A DNA stretch of 64,000 nucleotides from contig JAJKHS010000042.1 of the NCBI GenBank assembly GCA_021154885.1, forward strand, positions 48,289-112,288. The letters are read 5' to 3'. The stretch's first letter is position 1, and each line of letters begins with the position of its first letter. Positions 35,488-42,067 of the stretch are shown here, piece by piece. The notes under the pieces are model-generated. The model did not search any database and was not told the origin of the DNA. It saw only the letters and a list, made by a program, of their open reading frames with translations. A program made the translations under genes and the position numbers. This DNA comes from Thermoanaerobaculum sp. (lineage in GTDB: Bacteria > Acidobacteriota > Thermoanaerobaculia > Multivoradales > UBA5704).

Positions 35488-35961
35488 CTACGAGATCGCG
35501 TGCATCCTCTCTCCCTTTACCACCCACTTGCCGTTCTCGAAGACGACGCGGTAGGACTCGAGAGAAGAGCTGAGGTTGCCTTCCCAATAGCCGCCGCGGA
35601 CCCAGACCTCGTCGTCCTTGATCCATTGGAGCTTGGCGATCCGGAAGTAGAGGCTCTTCCCCGATTTGCGCTCGCACTGCTCGGCGGACAGGACCGGCGG
35701 CTGGTTGCCCTCGAACCGGCGAAGGAACACCGCGTCCGGCGACCTCTCGCCGGGCAACTCCAGACAGAACTTCTCCGCCTTCTTCTGAATGCCCGATGCG
35801 TTGTGGTCGAACTGGTAGCGGAAGACCGCTTCGAAGATCTCCGGCTCCGCGGCGGGGTGGGAAGGGGCGGCGGCTGAGGGTCGATCAGCCGCAGGGCTCG
35901 AGGCGCAACCCGAGACAGGAACCGAGAGAGCGAGGAGGAGCAGCGCGGTCTTTCGCATCAT
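35488..35961 (-). CDS. lipoprotein of unknown function
   Basis: 157 residues. Lipobox VSGC in LLLALSVPVSGCASS, then a P/A-rich linker (about 20-40) and a compact domain with two cysteines (KFCLELPGE, EQCERKSG) and a C-terminal SYRVVFENGKWVVKGER strand pair. Its ATG overlaps the stop of the VWA gene (ATGA), so it is cotranscribed. It converges on the PIN gene with 7 bp between stops. No family recognised. Confidence 0.65.
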   Translation of the reverse strand: MMRKTALLLLALSVPVSGCASSPAADRPSAAAPSHPAAEPEIFEAVFRYQFDHNASGIQKKAEKFCLELPGERSPDAVFLRRFEGNQPPVLSAEQCERKSGKSLYFRIAKLQWIKDDEVWVRGGYWEGNLSSSLESYRVVFENGKWVVKGERMHAIS

Positions 35962-37073
35962 CGCACCCGCCGCCGGCGGTTCCTGATGTAGTCCGCCAGG
36001 ATGAACTCGCCCAGGTTGTAGGGCGAGGCGAAGTAGGCCCGGCCGCGGTTGATCTGGGTCAGTTTCTCGACGAACTGGGTGAGCATCGTGTCGGTGGCCA
36101 GCATGAAGGTCGTGATCACTACTTTCTGGCGGCGGCAGAGGTCGGCCTCCTCCAGGGTGAGGTTGACGATCCGCATGTCGAGGCCGAAGGGATTCTTGTA
36201 GACCCTTCCGCCTTCGGTGATGGCCGAGGGCTTGCCGTCGGTGATGAGGAAGATCTGCTTGTTCGGCTGCCTCTGCCGGGCCAGGATGCTGCGGGAGAGC
36301 TGCAGCGCGTCGCGGGTGTTGGTGTGGTACGGCCCCGCCTGGATGTAGGGGATCTCGGAGAGGAACACCTGCTCGGCCTGGTCGCCGAAGAGGACCACCG
36401 AGAGATCGTCCTTGGGGTACTTGGTGGTGATCAGCTCGGTCAAGGCCAAGGCTACGGTCTTGGCCGGCGTAATCCGATCCTCGCCGTAGAGGATCATCGA
36501 GTGGCTGATGTCTATGGCGACTACCGTGGCGCAGGAGGTCAGGTGCTCGGTCTCGTAGACCTCCAGGTCCTCCTCCATGAGGTTGAAGTCGTCGTCCTCG
36601 GACCTCCTGGAACCCCCGGAATTATTGCGCTTGAACGCGTTCTGCAGCGAGCGCGCCGAGTCCAGGAGGTGGATGTCGTCGCCGAAGTTGTAGGGGCGCG
36701 TCTCGGGGAGGCGCTCGATCCCCTCGCCGGAGGCGCGGATGGGGTGGTAGCCCGCGCCGGAGCGCCCGAGGGTGGCGAAGATCTCCTCGAAGGCGCTCTT
36801 GCGGATGCGGCGCTCGCCGCCGGTGGTGAGCTGGAGGCCGCCCTCGCTGTCCCGGCCCACGAGGTTCTGCTCCTGCAGGCTGGCGAAGAAGGCCTCGAGG
36901 TCGATGTTCTGCGGGATGTGCCCCTCGGACTGGAGGTAGCGCATCCACTCCTGGGCCTCCTCGACGTCGCCGCCGGTCGCCAGCACGAGCTGGTTGAACA
37001 GGCGCAGGAGGTCGAGGCCGGCGAGGAGGGCCTTGATGAGGTCGGGGTCGAGGTAGAGGTACTGGTGGCGCAT
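35958..37073 (-). CDS. VWA-domain protein, partner of the MoxR-like ATPase
   Basis: 371 residues from ATG 37073 (MRHQYLYLD). The N-terminal half is helical. The VWA domain holds a complete MIDAS: AIDISHSM (D-x-S-x-S), a threonine in NTRDALQLS and ITDGKPSA. Family knowledge: VWA proteins of this layout work with MoxR/RavA-type AAA ATPases as metal-dependent chaperones. Here the ATPase gene lies upstream on the same strand but separated by two genes on the other strand. Cytoplasmic; target unknown. Confidence 0.8.
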   Translation of the reverse strand: MRHQYLYLDPDLIKALLAGLDLLRLFNQLVLATGGDVEEAQEWMRYLQSEGHIPQNIDLEAFFASLQEQNLVGRDSEGGLQLTTGGERRIRKSAFEEIFATLGRSGAGYHPIRASGEGIERLPETRPYNFGDDIHLLDSARSLQNAFKRNNSGGSRRSEDDDFNLMEEDLEVYETEHLTSCATVVAIDISHSMILYGEDRITPAKTVALALTELITTKYPKDDLSVVLFGDQAEQVFLSEIPYIQAGPYHTNTRDALQLSRSILARQRQPNKQIFLITDGKPSAITEGGRVYKNPFGLDMRIVNLTLEEADLCRRQKVVITTFMLATDTMLTQFVEKLTQINRGRAYFASPYNLGEFILADYIRNRRRRVR

Positions 37074-37168
37074 GCTACGTGGGCTCTCCGTGAGATCGTC
37101 AGTGTACACCCGCTCTGGAGGGGAGTTGGTCGTTCCTCGGACAGATGAGCAGCCTCAGTAGACAACTG

Positions 37169-37197
37169 TTGACTTCGAACATTGGCCAAACTACTAT
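37169..37197 (+). promoter_or_regulatory. sigma-70 promoter of the Cys-rich peptide genes
   Basis: TTGACT (37169-37174), 17-bp spacer, TACTAT (37192-37197), about 41 bp before ATG 37238. Same hexamers and spacing as the efflux operon promoter at 19443-19471. Confidence 0.75.
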
Positions 37198-37237
37198 ACC
37201 CGCAAACGTTGTCCCAGACCGGGAAAGGAGCAAAGTT

Positions 37238-37495
37238 ATGAAGCTGACTCGTCTGCTACTGCTGCTGTCGTTGCTGGTGTCCTTGCTGGTGGTTCCCGAG
37301 GCGTTCGGTGCCAAAGCGAAGCCGCGAGGTGCCCTTAGCCACTCTCACCACAAGGCAAAGAGTATGGCCAAGGTTTGCGAATGGTTCGACATCTACTGCG
37401 GTGGTGTCTGGACCGATGAGTGCTGTGGCACTGTGAACGGCTGCTTGGTCAGTTGTGTTGATACCTGTGGAGGGCCCTGCATTTATAGGGGGTAG
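37238..37495 (+). CDS. secreted cysteine-rich peptide 1 (8 Cys)
   Basis: 85 residues from ATG 37238 behind GGGAAAGGAG. A signal peptide (MKLTRLLLLLSLLVSLLVVP, cleavage likely after EAFGA) is followed by a basic His/Lys segment and a C-terminal knot with eight cysteines spaced C-x6-C-x7-CC-x5-C-x3-C-x3-C-x3-C. The layout (export signal, basic propeptide, disulfide-rich core) recalls defensin-like or toxin-like peptides; no known family is recognised. It has its own promoter and lies inside the minus-strand MoxR/VWA region. Confidence 0.75.
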   Translation: MKLTRLLLLLSLLVSLLVVPEAFGAKAKPRGALSHSHHKAKSMAKVCEWFDIYCGGVWTDECCGTVNGCLVSCVDTCGGPCIYRG

Positions 37496-37534
37496 CATCG
37501 AAGCTTCCTTTGAGTGAGAGTGAGTCTCATCCGG

Positions 37535-37566
37535 CCCTCCCATCCTTCCCTTGGAGGATGGGAGGG
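37535..37566. terminator. perfect 11-bp hairpin between the two peptide genes
   Basis: CCCTCCCATCC / GGATGGGAGGG with a 10-nt loop. No T tract follows, so it may attenuate or process a bicistronic message instead of ending it fully. Confidence 0.5.
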
Positions 37567-37621
37567 AGAACCTCTCGGGTCACCTGTTCGTCGAAGCTAC
37601 GTTGGGAAAGGAGGAAAGTCT

Positions 37622-37867
37622 ATGAGGCTGGCTCGTCTGTTACTCCTGCTGACGGTGATGGTGTCTGTGCTGGCCGTTCCCGAGGCGTTCGGCGCCAGAT
37701 CGAAGCGAAGCACCCTCCGTCACCCTCACGCTAGGCCGAAGAGCTTGGCCAAAGTTTGCCAGTTACTCGAAATCTCTTGCTCCGATGGAACGACCGACTT
37801 ATGTTGTGGCTCTGAAAAGGGCTGTTTGGCCTACTGTGACGCGCTCTGCGGCGAGCCCTGCTATTAA
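37622..37867 (+). CDS. secreted cysteine-rich peptide 2 (8 Cys)
   Basis: 81 residues from ATG 37622 behind GGGAAAGGAGG. Paralogue of the preceding gene: signal peptide MRLARLLLLLTVMVSVLAVP followed by the shared EAFGA site, a basic segment, and eight cysteines with exactly the same spacing, while most residues between them differ. The conserved cysteines with divergent loops suggest selection on the disulfide framework and diversification of the surface. No promoter of its own is obvious, so it is probably transcribed from 37169. Confidence 0.75.
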   Translation: MRLARLLLLLTVMVSVLAVPEAFGARSKRSTLRHPHARPKSLAKVCQLLEISCSDGTTDLCCGSEKGCLAYCDALCGEPCY

Positions 37868-37910
37868 CCGCGGGAAGTTGGTCTAAGCTTCTGGGCTTCA
37901 GGCTTTATCT

Positions 37911-37945
37911 CGCCCTCCCAGCCACTCTTCGAGACTAGGAGGGCG
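37911..37945. terminator. hairpin between peptide 2 and the convergent ATPase gene
   Basis: CGCCCTCC / GGAGGGCG, 8-bp perfect stem with a 19-nt loop, 43 bp after the peptide stop and 6 bp before the ATPase stop; may serve both directions. Confidence 0.45.
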
Positions 37946-37951
37946 ATCCGG

Positions 37952-39463
37952 TCAGTTCACATCCCCCCGGTCTCGCCCGCCGCCGCCCTTGCGCGGCTTC
38001 AGGAGCTGGAACTTGACCATCTCCTTGTAGCTGATCTGGCTGTCCAGGTCGGCCCGCGCGAGCTTCAGGTGCTGGTGGAGACCCTCGAGGACCATCTCGG
38101 CGGCGAGGGCTCGCTCTTCGCGGGTCGAACCCAGGCGGACGACCAGTTCCTTGAGGCCGGGGACGCGGAGGATCTCGGCCTCATAGTCGGGGAACGGCTG
38201 CTCGTCGGAGATCGTCACCGTGTTGCCGTCGGCGAACCAGCGGATCATGCGGGCGTAGGGACCCTTGTCGTCCTCGCCGGTGCTGCCGGCTTCCTTACCG
38301 ACTTCGGGGAAGCGGGCGTCGAAGACCTTCCTGACCGCCTGCCCGATGAGCCGGCGGGCCACCACCTCGGCACCCTGCTGCTCGCCCTCGTAGACCATCT
38401 CCACCTTGCCGGTGATGGCGGGCAGCAGCATCTGCAGGTCGGCGAGGCGCGGATAGACCGGGTTGTCTTTCGTCGCCAGGGCCCGGCGCTCCAGGTTGGA
38501 CGCCAGCAGCTCCAGGGCCGAAATGGCGACGCGGGCGGAGACGCCGGAGGACTGATCGACCAGGTCGCTCTCGCGCGCCGCCAGGCTGATCTCCTCGACC
38601 AGCAGCCGGACGTCCTCGGGGATCACGACGTTGGCGACGTCGCGCTCGGTCCAGGCCTCCTGGCGCGTGATGTCCGCCGCGATCGTGGCATCGGGCGGGT
38701 AGTGGGTGAGGATCTGCGACGAGATGCGGTCCTTGAGCGGCGTGATGATGCTGCCGCGGTTCGTGTAGTCCTCCGGGTTGGCGGAGAAGCACATGAGGAT
38801 GTCGAGCGGGATGCGCACGGGGAAGCCGCGGATCTGCAGGTCGCGTTCTTCCAGGATGTTGAACAGGCCCACCTGGATGCGGGGGGCGAGGTCCGGCAGC
38901 TCGTTGATGGCGAAGATGCCGCGGTTGGTGCGCGGGATGATCCCGAAGTGGATCACCTCGGGGTCGGCGAAGGTCAGCTTGCGCGTCGCCGCCTTGATCG
39001 GGTCGATGTCGCCCAGCAGGTCGGCGATCGAGACGTCCGGCGTCGCCAGCTTCTCGTTGTAGCGCTGCTCGGCGCTCATCCACTCGACCGGCGTGTCGTC
39101 GCCCCTCTCCTCGACCAGACGCTGGCCGTGGGTGGAGATGGGGGCGAGCGGATCGTCGTTGAGCTCCGCGCCGGCGAGCACCGGCACCTCGGGATCGAGG
39201 AGGGTGACGAGCGACCGGAGGATGCGGGTCTTCGCCTGGCCGCGCAGGCCGAGCAGGATGAAGTCGTGGCCGGCCAGGAGGGCGTTGACTACCGACGGGA
39301 TCACCGTGCGGTCGTAGCCCAGGATGCCGGGAAAGAGGGGGCCGCCGCTCTTCAGACGGGCCCGCAGGTTGTCGCGGATCTCCTGCTTGATGGAGCGGGG
39401 CCGGTAGCCGGCCGCCTTGAGCTGGCCGAGGGTCTTGATCTGGGACGTGGGCCGGGAAAGCAT
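37952..39463 (-). CDS. MoxR/magnesium-chelatase-type AAA+ ATPase
   Basis: 503 residues. Walker A in LLGLRGQAKTRILRSL (about 71-86), Walker-B-like GIFAINELPDL (N-E instead of D-E), an arginine-rich sensor region (LTHYPPDATIAADITRQ) and a helical lid. The layout is that of BchI/ChlI- and MoxR-like ATPases that remodel proteins together with VWA partners; the VWA gene is at 35958-37073. ATG 39463 overlaps the trxB stop by one base (TGATG). The Walker B substitution is notable but occurs in this subgroup (recollection). Confidence 0.82.
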   Translation of the reverse strand: MLSRPTSQIKTLGQLKAAGYRPRSIKQEIRDNLRARLKSGGPLFPGILGYDRTVIPSVVNALLAGHDFILLGLRGQAKTRILRSLVTLLDPEVPVLAGAELNDDPLAPISTHGQRLVEERGDDTPVEWMSAEQRYNEKLATPDVSIADLLGDIDPIKAATRKLTFADPEVIHFGIIPRTNRGIFAINELPDLAPRIQVGLFNILEERDLQIRGFPVRIPLDILMCFSANPEDYTNRGSIITPLKDRISSQILTHYPPDATIAADITRQEAWTERDVANVVIPEDVRLLVEEISLAARESDLVDQSSGVSARVAISALELLASNLERRALATKDNPVYPRLADLQMLLPAITGKVEMVYEGEQQGAEVVARRLIGQAVRKVFDARFPEVGKEAGSTGEDDKGPYARMIRWFADGNTVTISDEQPFPDYEAEILRVPGLKELVVRLGSTREERALAAEMVLEGLHQHLKLARADLDSQISYKEMVKFQLLKPRKGGGGRDRGDVN

Positions 39464-40428
39464 CAGTCGTGAAGCTCCTGAAGCCAGCGTTCGGCGTCGA
39501 TGGCCGCGCGGCAGCCGGTGCCGGCGGAGGTGACCGCCTGGCGGTAGATGGGATCCATGGCATCGCCCGCGGCGAAGACGCCGTGGACGCTGGTCTTGGT
39601 CGTCGGTTCCTGAACCTTGATGTAGCCCACGTCGTTCATCTCCAGCTTGCCTTTGAAGATGGCGGTGTTGGGCTGGTGGCCGATGGCATAGAAGACGCCC
39701 TGAGTGGGATAGAAGCTGTCGAGCTCGGTGCGCTTGTTGTGCAGCTTGACGCCGGTGACGCCGCCCTCGCGGGTGCCGGCGATCTCGGCGACCACCGAGT
39801 CCCAGATCCAGGCGATCTTGGGGTTGGCGAAGGCGCGGTCCTGCATGATCTTCGAGGCCCGCAACTCGCGGCGGCGATGGATGACCGTCACCTTGCTGGC
39901 GAACTTGGTCAGGTAGGTGGCCTCTTCCATGGCCGAGTCGCCGCCGCCGATGACCACGATCTCCTTATCGCGGAAGAAGAAGCCGTCGCAGGTGGCGCAG
40001 GCGGAGACGCCGTAGCCCATCAGCTCCTGCTCGCCGGGGATGCCGTCGAGCTTGGCGGTGGCGCCGGTGGCGACGATCAGGGCGTCGCAGCGGTAGGTGG
40101 TCTCGTCGGTGCGGATGGCGAAGGGGCGCTTCTCGAAATCCACCTCGACGGCGGCCTCGAACTTGACCTTGGTGCCGAACCGCCGCGCCTGCTCGCGCAT
40201 GCGGTCCATGAGCTCGGGCCCGAGGATGCCCTCGGGGAACCCGGGATAGTTCTCGACGTCGGTGGTGATGGTGAGCTGGCCGCCGGGCTGGTTGCCCTCC
40301 AGCACCAGCGGCGCCAGGTCGGCCCGGGCGGCGTACAGGGCAGCGGTGAGACCGGCCGGCCCCGAGCCCAGGATGATGACCCGGTGGTAGTGGTCGGCGT
40401 TGTGGTGCTCCGTGGCTGAGCTGGACAT
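39463..40428 (-). CDS. trxB: thioredoxin reductase
   Basis: 321 residues from ATG 40428. FAD motif ILGSGPAGLTAALYAARA at the N-terminus, redox-active CATC in GVSACATCDGFFF (about 145), NADPH motif VIGGGDSAMEEATYL, and C-terminal GVFAAGDAMDP. Reduces thioredoxin with NADPH in the cytoplasm. It heads the operon with the MoxR-like ATPase. A TATACT hexamer (minus strand, 40503-40498) about 70 bp upstream may be its -10; a second possible start is the divergent element at 40728. Confidence 0.95.
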   Translation of the reverse strand: MSSSATEHHNADHYHRVIILGSGPAGLTAALYAARADLAPLVLEGNQPGGQLTITTDVENYPGFPEGILGPELMDRMREQARRFGTKVKFEAAVEVDFEKRPFAIRTDETTYRCDALIVATGATAKLDGIPGEQELMGYGVSACATCDGFFFRDKEIVVIGGGDSAMEEATYLTKFASKVTVIHRRRELRASKIMQDRAFANPKIAWIWDSVVAEIAGTREGGVTGVKLHNKRTELDSFYPTQGVFYAIGHQPNTAIFKGKLEMNDVGYIKVQEPTTKTSVHGVFAAGDAMDPIYRQAVTSAGTGCRAAIDAERWLQELHD

Positions 40429-40593
40429 CGGGGCTCTCTCCCCTCCTGGAACCGGTCTGGGAATCACCGGCCGGCGTAAGCCGGGTGACGCCGGGCCAGT
40501 ATATCGCGCCCCCGGCGCCGCCCATTGCGCGCATCGTCGCGGACGGCGGGTGTAAGGGGTACAACGCAGGCGGAGGGAGGGGGCATTCCGGGG

Positions 40594-40624
40594 TTCGCAC
40601 TGCGGTAGGAGTCGTTCGCACCGC
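40594..40624. repeat. interspersed GCGGTNGGAGTCGTTCG repeat, upstream unit
   Basis: TTCGCACTGCGGTAGGAGTC followed by GTTCGCACCGC: a single unit of the repeat that occurs as a cluster at 41067-41140, on the other side of the lanthipeptide-like gene. Confidence 0.5.
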
Positions 40625-40727
40625 AAGGGCGCCCGCTATGAGGCGGCGGGGGAGGATCAGGAGTAGGCGGCGGGCCGGTTGTGGGGGACCGGCGTTCGGC
40701 GGCCAAACCTAGCCGCGCCTGGAGGGA

Positions 40728-40768
40728 CATTCTAGCAGGGCGGCAGCACTTCAGGATGAGCTAGAATG
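40728..40768. promoter_or_regulatory. palindromic divergent promoter/operator between trxB and the peptide gene
   Basis: CATTCTAGC (40728-40736) and GCTAGAATG (40760-40768) are a perfect 9-bp inverted pair 23 bp apart. Each arm gives a TAGAAT -10 hexamer pointing outward, rightward to the peptide gene (40813) and leftward to trxB. No consensus -35 on either side, which fits activator-dependent promoters. Confidence 0.45.
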
Positions 40769-40812
40769 CCCGGGCCGGGGGCGGGTCCCCGACTTTGAAC
40801 GAGGGAGGCGTT

Positions 40813-40992
40813 ATGAAGAAGCAGGTTAAGAAGCTGAAGCTGGCGAAGGAGACATTGAGAAGCTTGGAGGAATCGGGAGACCTCAAGAAAGCTGTGGGCG
40901 GTACTTACCGCGATAGCGTGTGCGATGGCTGCGACAGTGGCTTTAATACCTGTAGGTCCGCTGGTGGGGGCTGCGCTACCTATCTCTGCTGA
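40813..40992 (+). CDS. class I lanthipeptide-like RiPP precursor
   Basis: 59 residues from ATG 40813 (GGAGG five bases upstream). The leader MKKQVKKLKLAKETLRSL continues to a double-glycine site (KKAVGG, residues 25-30). The leader pattern K-x-L-x-L-x-K-E-T-L-R-x-L is that of class I lanthipeptide/natural-product precursors of Bacteroidota and Acidobacteriota. The 29-residue core has five Cys, three Thr and three Ser (TYRDSVCDGC...ATYLC), enough for several lanthionine rings. No LanB, LanC, LanT or protease gene is within the window, so modification enzymes must act in trans or the peptide is an orphan. Confidence 0.75.
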   Translation: MKKQVKKLKLAKETLRSLEESGDLKKAVGGTYRDSVCDGCDSGFNTCRSAGGGCATYLC

Positions 40993-41001
40993 TCTCCCCA
41001 T

Positions 41002-41029
41002 GGTGGGGCGGAAATCAAGCCGCCCCACC
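41002..41029 (+). terminator. terminator hairpin after the RiPP precursor
   Basis: GGTGGGGCGG / CCGCCCCACC, perfect 10-bp stem with an AAATCAAG loop, 9 bp after the stop. No T tract. Confidence 0.6.
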
Positions 41030-41066
41030 TGCCCCTCCACCACCCACATTGAATTAGGACACCACC

Positions 41067-41140
41067 CGGTCGGAGTCGTTGCGGTCGGAGTCGTTCCGAC
41101 CGTGGTCGGAGCCGTTCGCACCGCGGTCGGAGTCATTCCG
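41067..41140. repeat. cluster of GTCGGAGTCGTTCC-type repeats
   Basis: Four degenerate copies of (G)CGGTCGGAGTCGTT-CC/GC in tandem, with spacers of 0-5 nt. The related single unit at 40594-40624 lies on the other side of the RiPP precursor. Noncoding by composition; they end 48 bp before the sigma-factor stop. Confidence 0.55.
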
Positions 41141-41187
41141 GCGCGGGGTTTTCCCACGGGGCGTCTCTATCCCGGGAAGGGCTCTGC

Positions 41188-41763
41188 TCAGCGCGCCGCC
41201 GCGGCCGTGCCGGGGATTGAAACCGCACCCTCCAGCACCTCCCGCATCCCCCGCAGCCCCAGCCGAATGCGCGACTTGAGCGTGCCGAGCGGGAGGGCCA
41301 GACGGCGGGCCGTCTCCTCGTAGGTCAAGCCCTGGAAATAGGCCATCTCGATGGCTTCGCGTTGGTCGGGGTTGACGCGGGTCAGGGCCTGGCGGAGGGT
41401 GAGGCGCAGGTCGCCGGGCGTTCTCTCCGGCTGCGGCAGGCGCAGCTCGTCCAGCCCCTCGCACTCCCGGTTGCGCCCCGAGCGGCGCCAGAGGTCGACG
41501 AGCTTGTTGCGGGTGAGGGTGTAGAGCCAGGGAGCGACGCCGCCACGGTCCGTCCGGTAGGTCCCGGCCTTGGTCCACACGGCGGTGAACACCTCCTGGG
41601 CCACGTCCTCGGCCAAGGAGCGGTCGCCGCAGAGACGGTGGGCGTAGGCGATCACCCGGCCGGCGTGGCCCAGATAGAGCTGGTGGAAGGACTCCAGGTC
41701 GCCGCGGGCGGTGGCCGCGAGCAGCTCTTCGTCGTGGGAATCGTTGACAATGCGGGGGCTCAT
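41188..41763 (-). CDS. ECF-type RNA polymerase sigma factor
   Basis: 191 residues from ATG 41763; GGAGG with a 5-nt gap decides this start over ATG 41778. Region 2 contains LAEDVAQEVFTAVWTKAG and APWLYTLTRNKLVDLWR; region 4 contains DQREAIEMAYFQGLTYEETA and LPLGTLKSRIRLGL, with a clear helix-turn-helix. No anti-sigma gene follows it; the segment downstream is repeat DNA and the RiPP gene on the other strand. Its targets are unknown; TAGAAT elements next to the RiPP gene could be one (speculation). Confidence 0.88.
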   Translation of the reverse strand: MSPRIVNDSHDEELLAATARGDLESFHQLYLGHAGRVIAYAHRLCGDRSLAEDVAQEVFTAVWTKAGTYRTDRGGVAPWLYTLTRNKLVDLWRRSGRNRECEGLDELRLPQPERTPGDLRLTLRQALTRVNPDQREAIEMAYFQGLTYEETARRLALPLGTLKSRIRLGLRGMREVLEGAVSIPGTAAAAR

Positions 41764-41776
41764 CCATCCCTCCTTC

Positions 41777-41801
41777 ATCGGATCGCAGGTGTAGATCCGA
41801 T
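41777..41801. promoter_or_regulatory. 8-bp inverted repeat at the sigma-factor leader
   Basis: ATCGGATC, 9-nt spacer, GATCCGAT, ending about 14 bp before the sigma ATG. It could be a repressor/autoregulation operator or an RNA hairpin next to the ribosome site. Confidence 0.45.
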
Positions 41802-41833
41802 CGGTGGGCGGATGGGTTAGGTGGAAAACGAGA

Positions 41834-41863
41834 CCGGCTCCGCCAGGGAAAGCGCGGAGCCGG
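41834..41863 (-). terminator. Rho-independent terminator of the sigma/anti-sigma/CHAT operon
   Basis: Minus strand CCGGCTCCGC, 10-nt loop, GCGGAGCCGG, then TCTCGTTTTCC. Perfect 10-bp stem with a T-rich tail, 12 bp after the 47-aa peptide stop. Confidence 0.75.
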
Positions 41864-41875
41864 GGAAGAGCTTGC

Positions 41876-42019
41876 TCAATCCTTGGGGGGCGGCGGCGGA
41901 TCGGGCCACGGGTTGGTATCCACCGGCGAGGGGCGGACGGACCCGGTTTCCTTTCCTTCCTTGTGCTTTTTCGCTTTGGGCTCTTCGTAAATCTTCTTCT
42001 TGCTGCTGAGTGGTTTCAT
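41876..42019 (-). CDS. 47-residue basic/proline-rich peptide downstream of the CHAT gene
   Basis: ATG 42019 with ACAAGGAGGATCTC upstream, stop at 41876. The product opens MKPLSSKKKIYEEPKAKKHK, is strongly basic for 25 residues, then turns proline-rich (NPWPDPPPPPKD). No signal peptide or cysteine. It lies 48 bp after the TPR-CHAT stop and just before the terminator, so it is the last gene of that transcript. The strong ribosome site argues that it is translated. It may be a CHAT substrate, regulator or unrelated accessory peptide. Confidence 0.65.
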   Translation of the reverse strand: MKPLSSKKKIYEEPKAKKHKEGKETGSVRPSPVDTNPWPDPPPPPKD

Positions 42020-42067
42020 GAGATCCTCCTTGTCGCTCGCTTAAAATTTTCACTCCAACCAGCCCCT

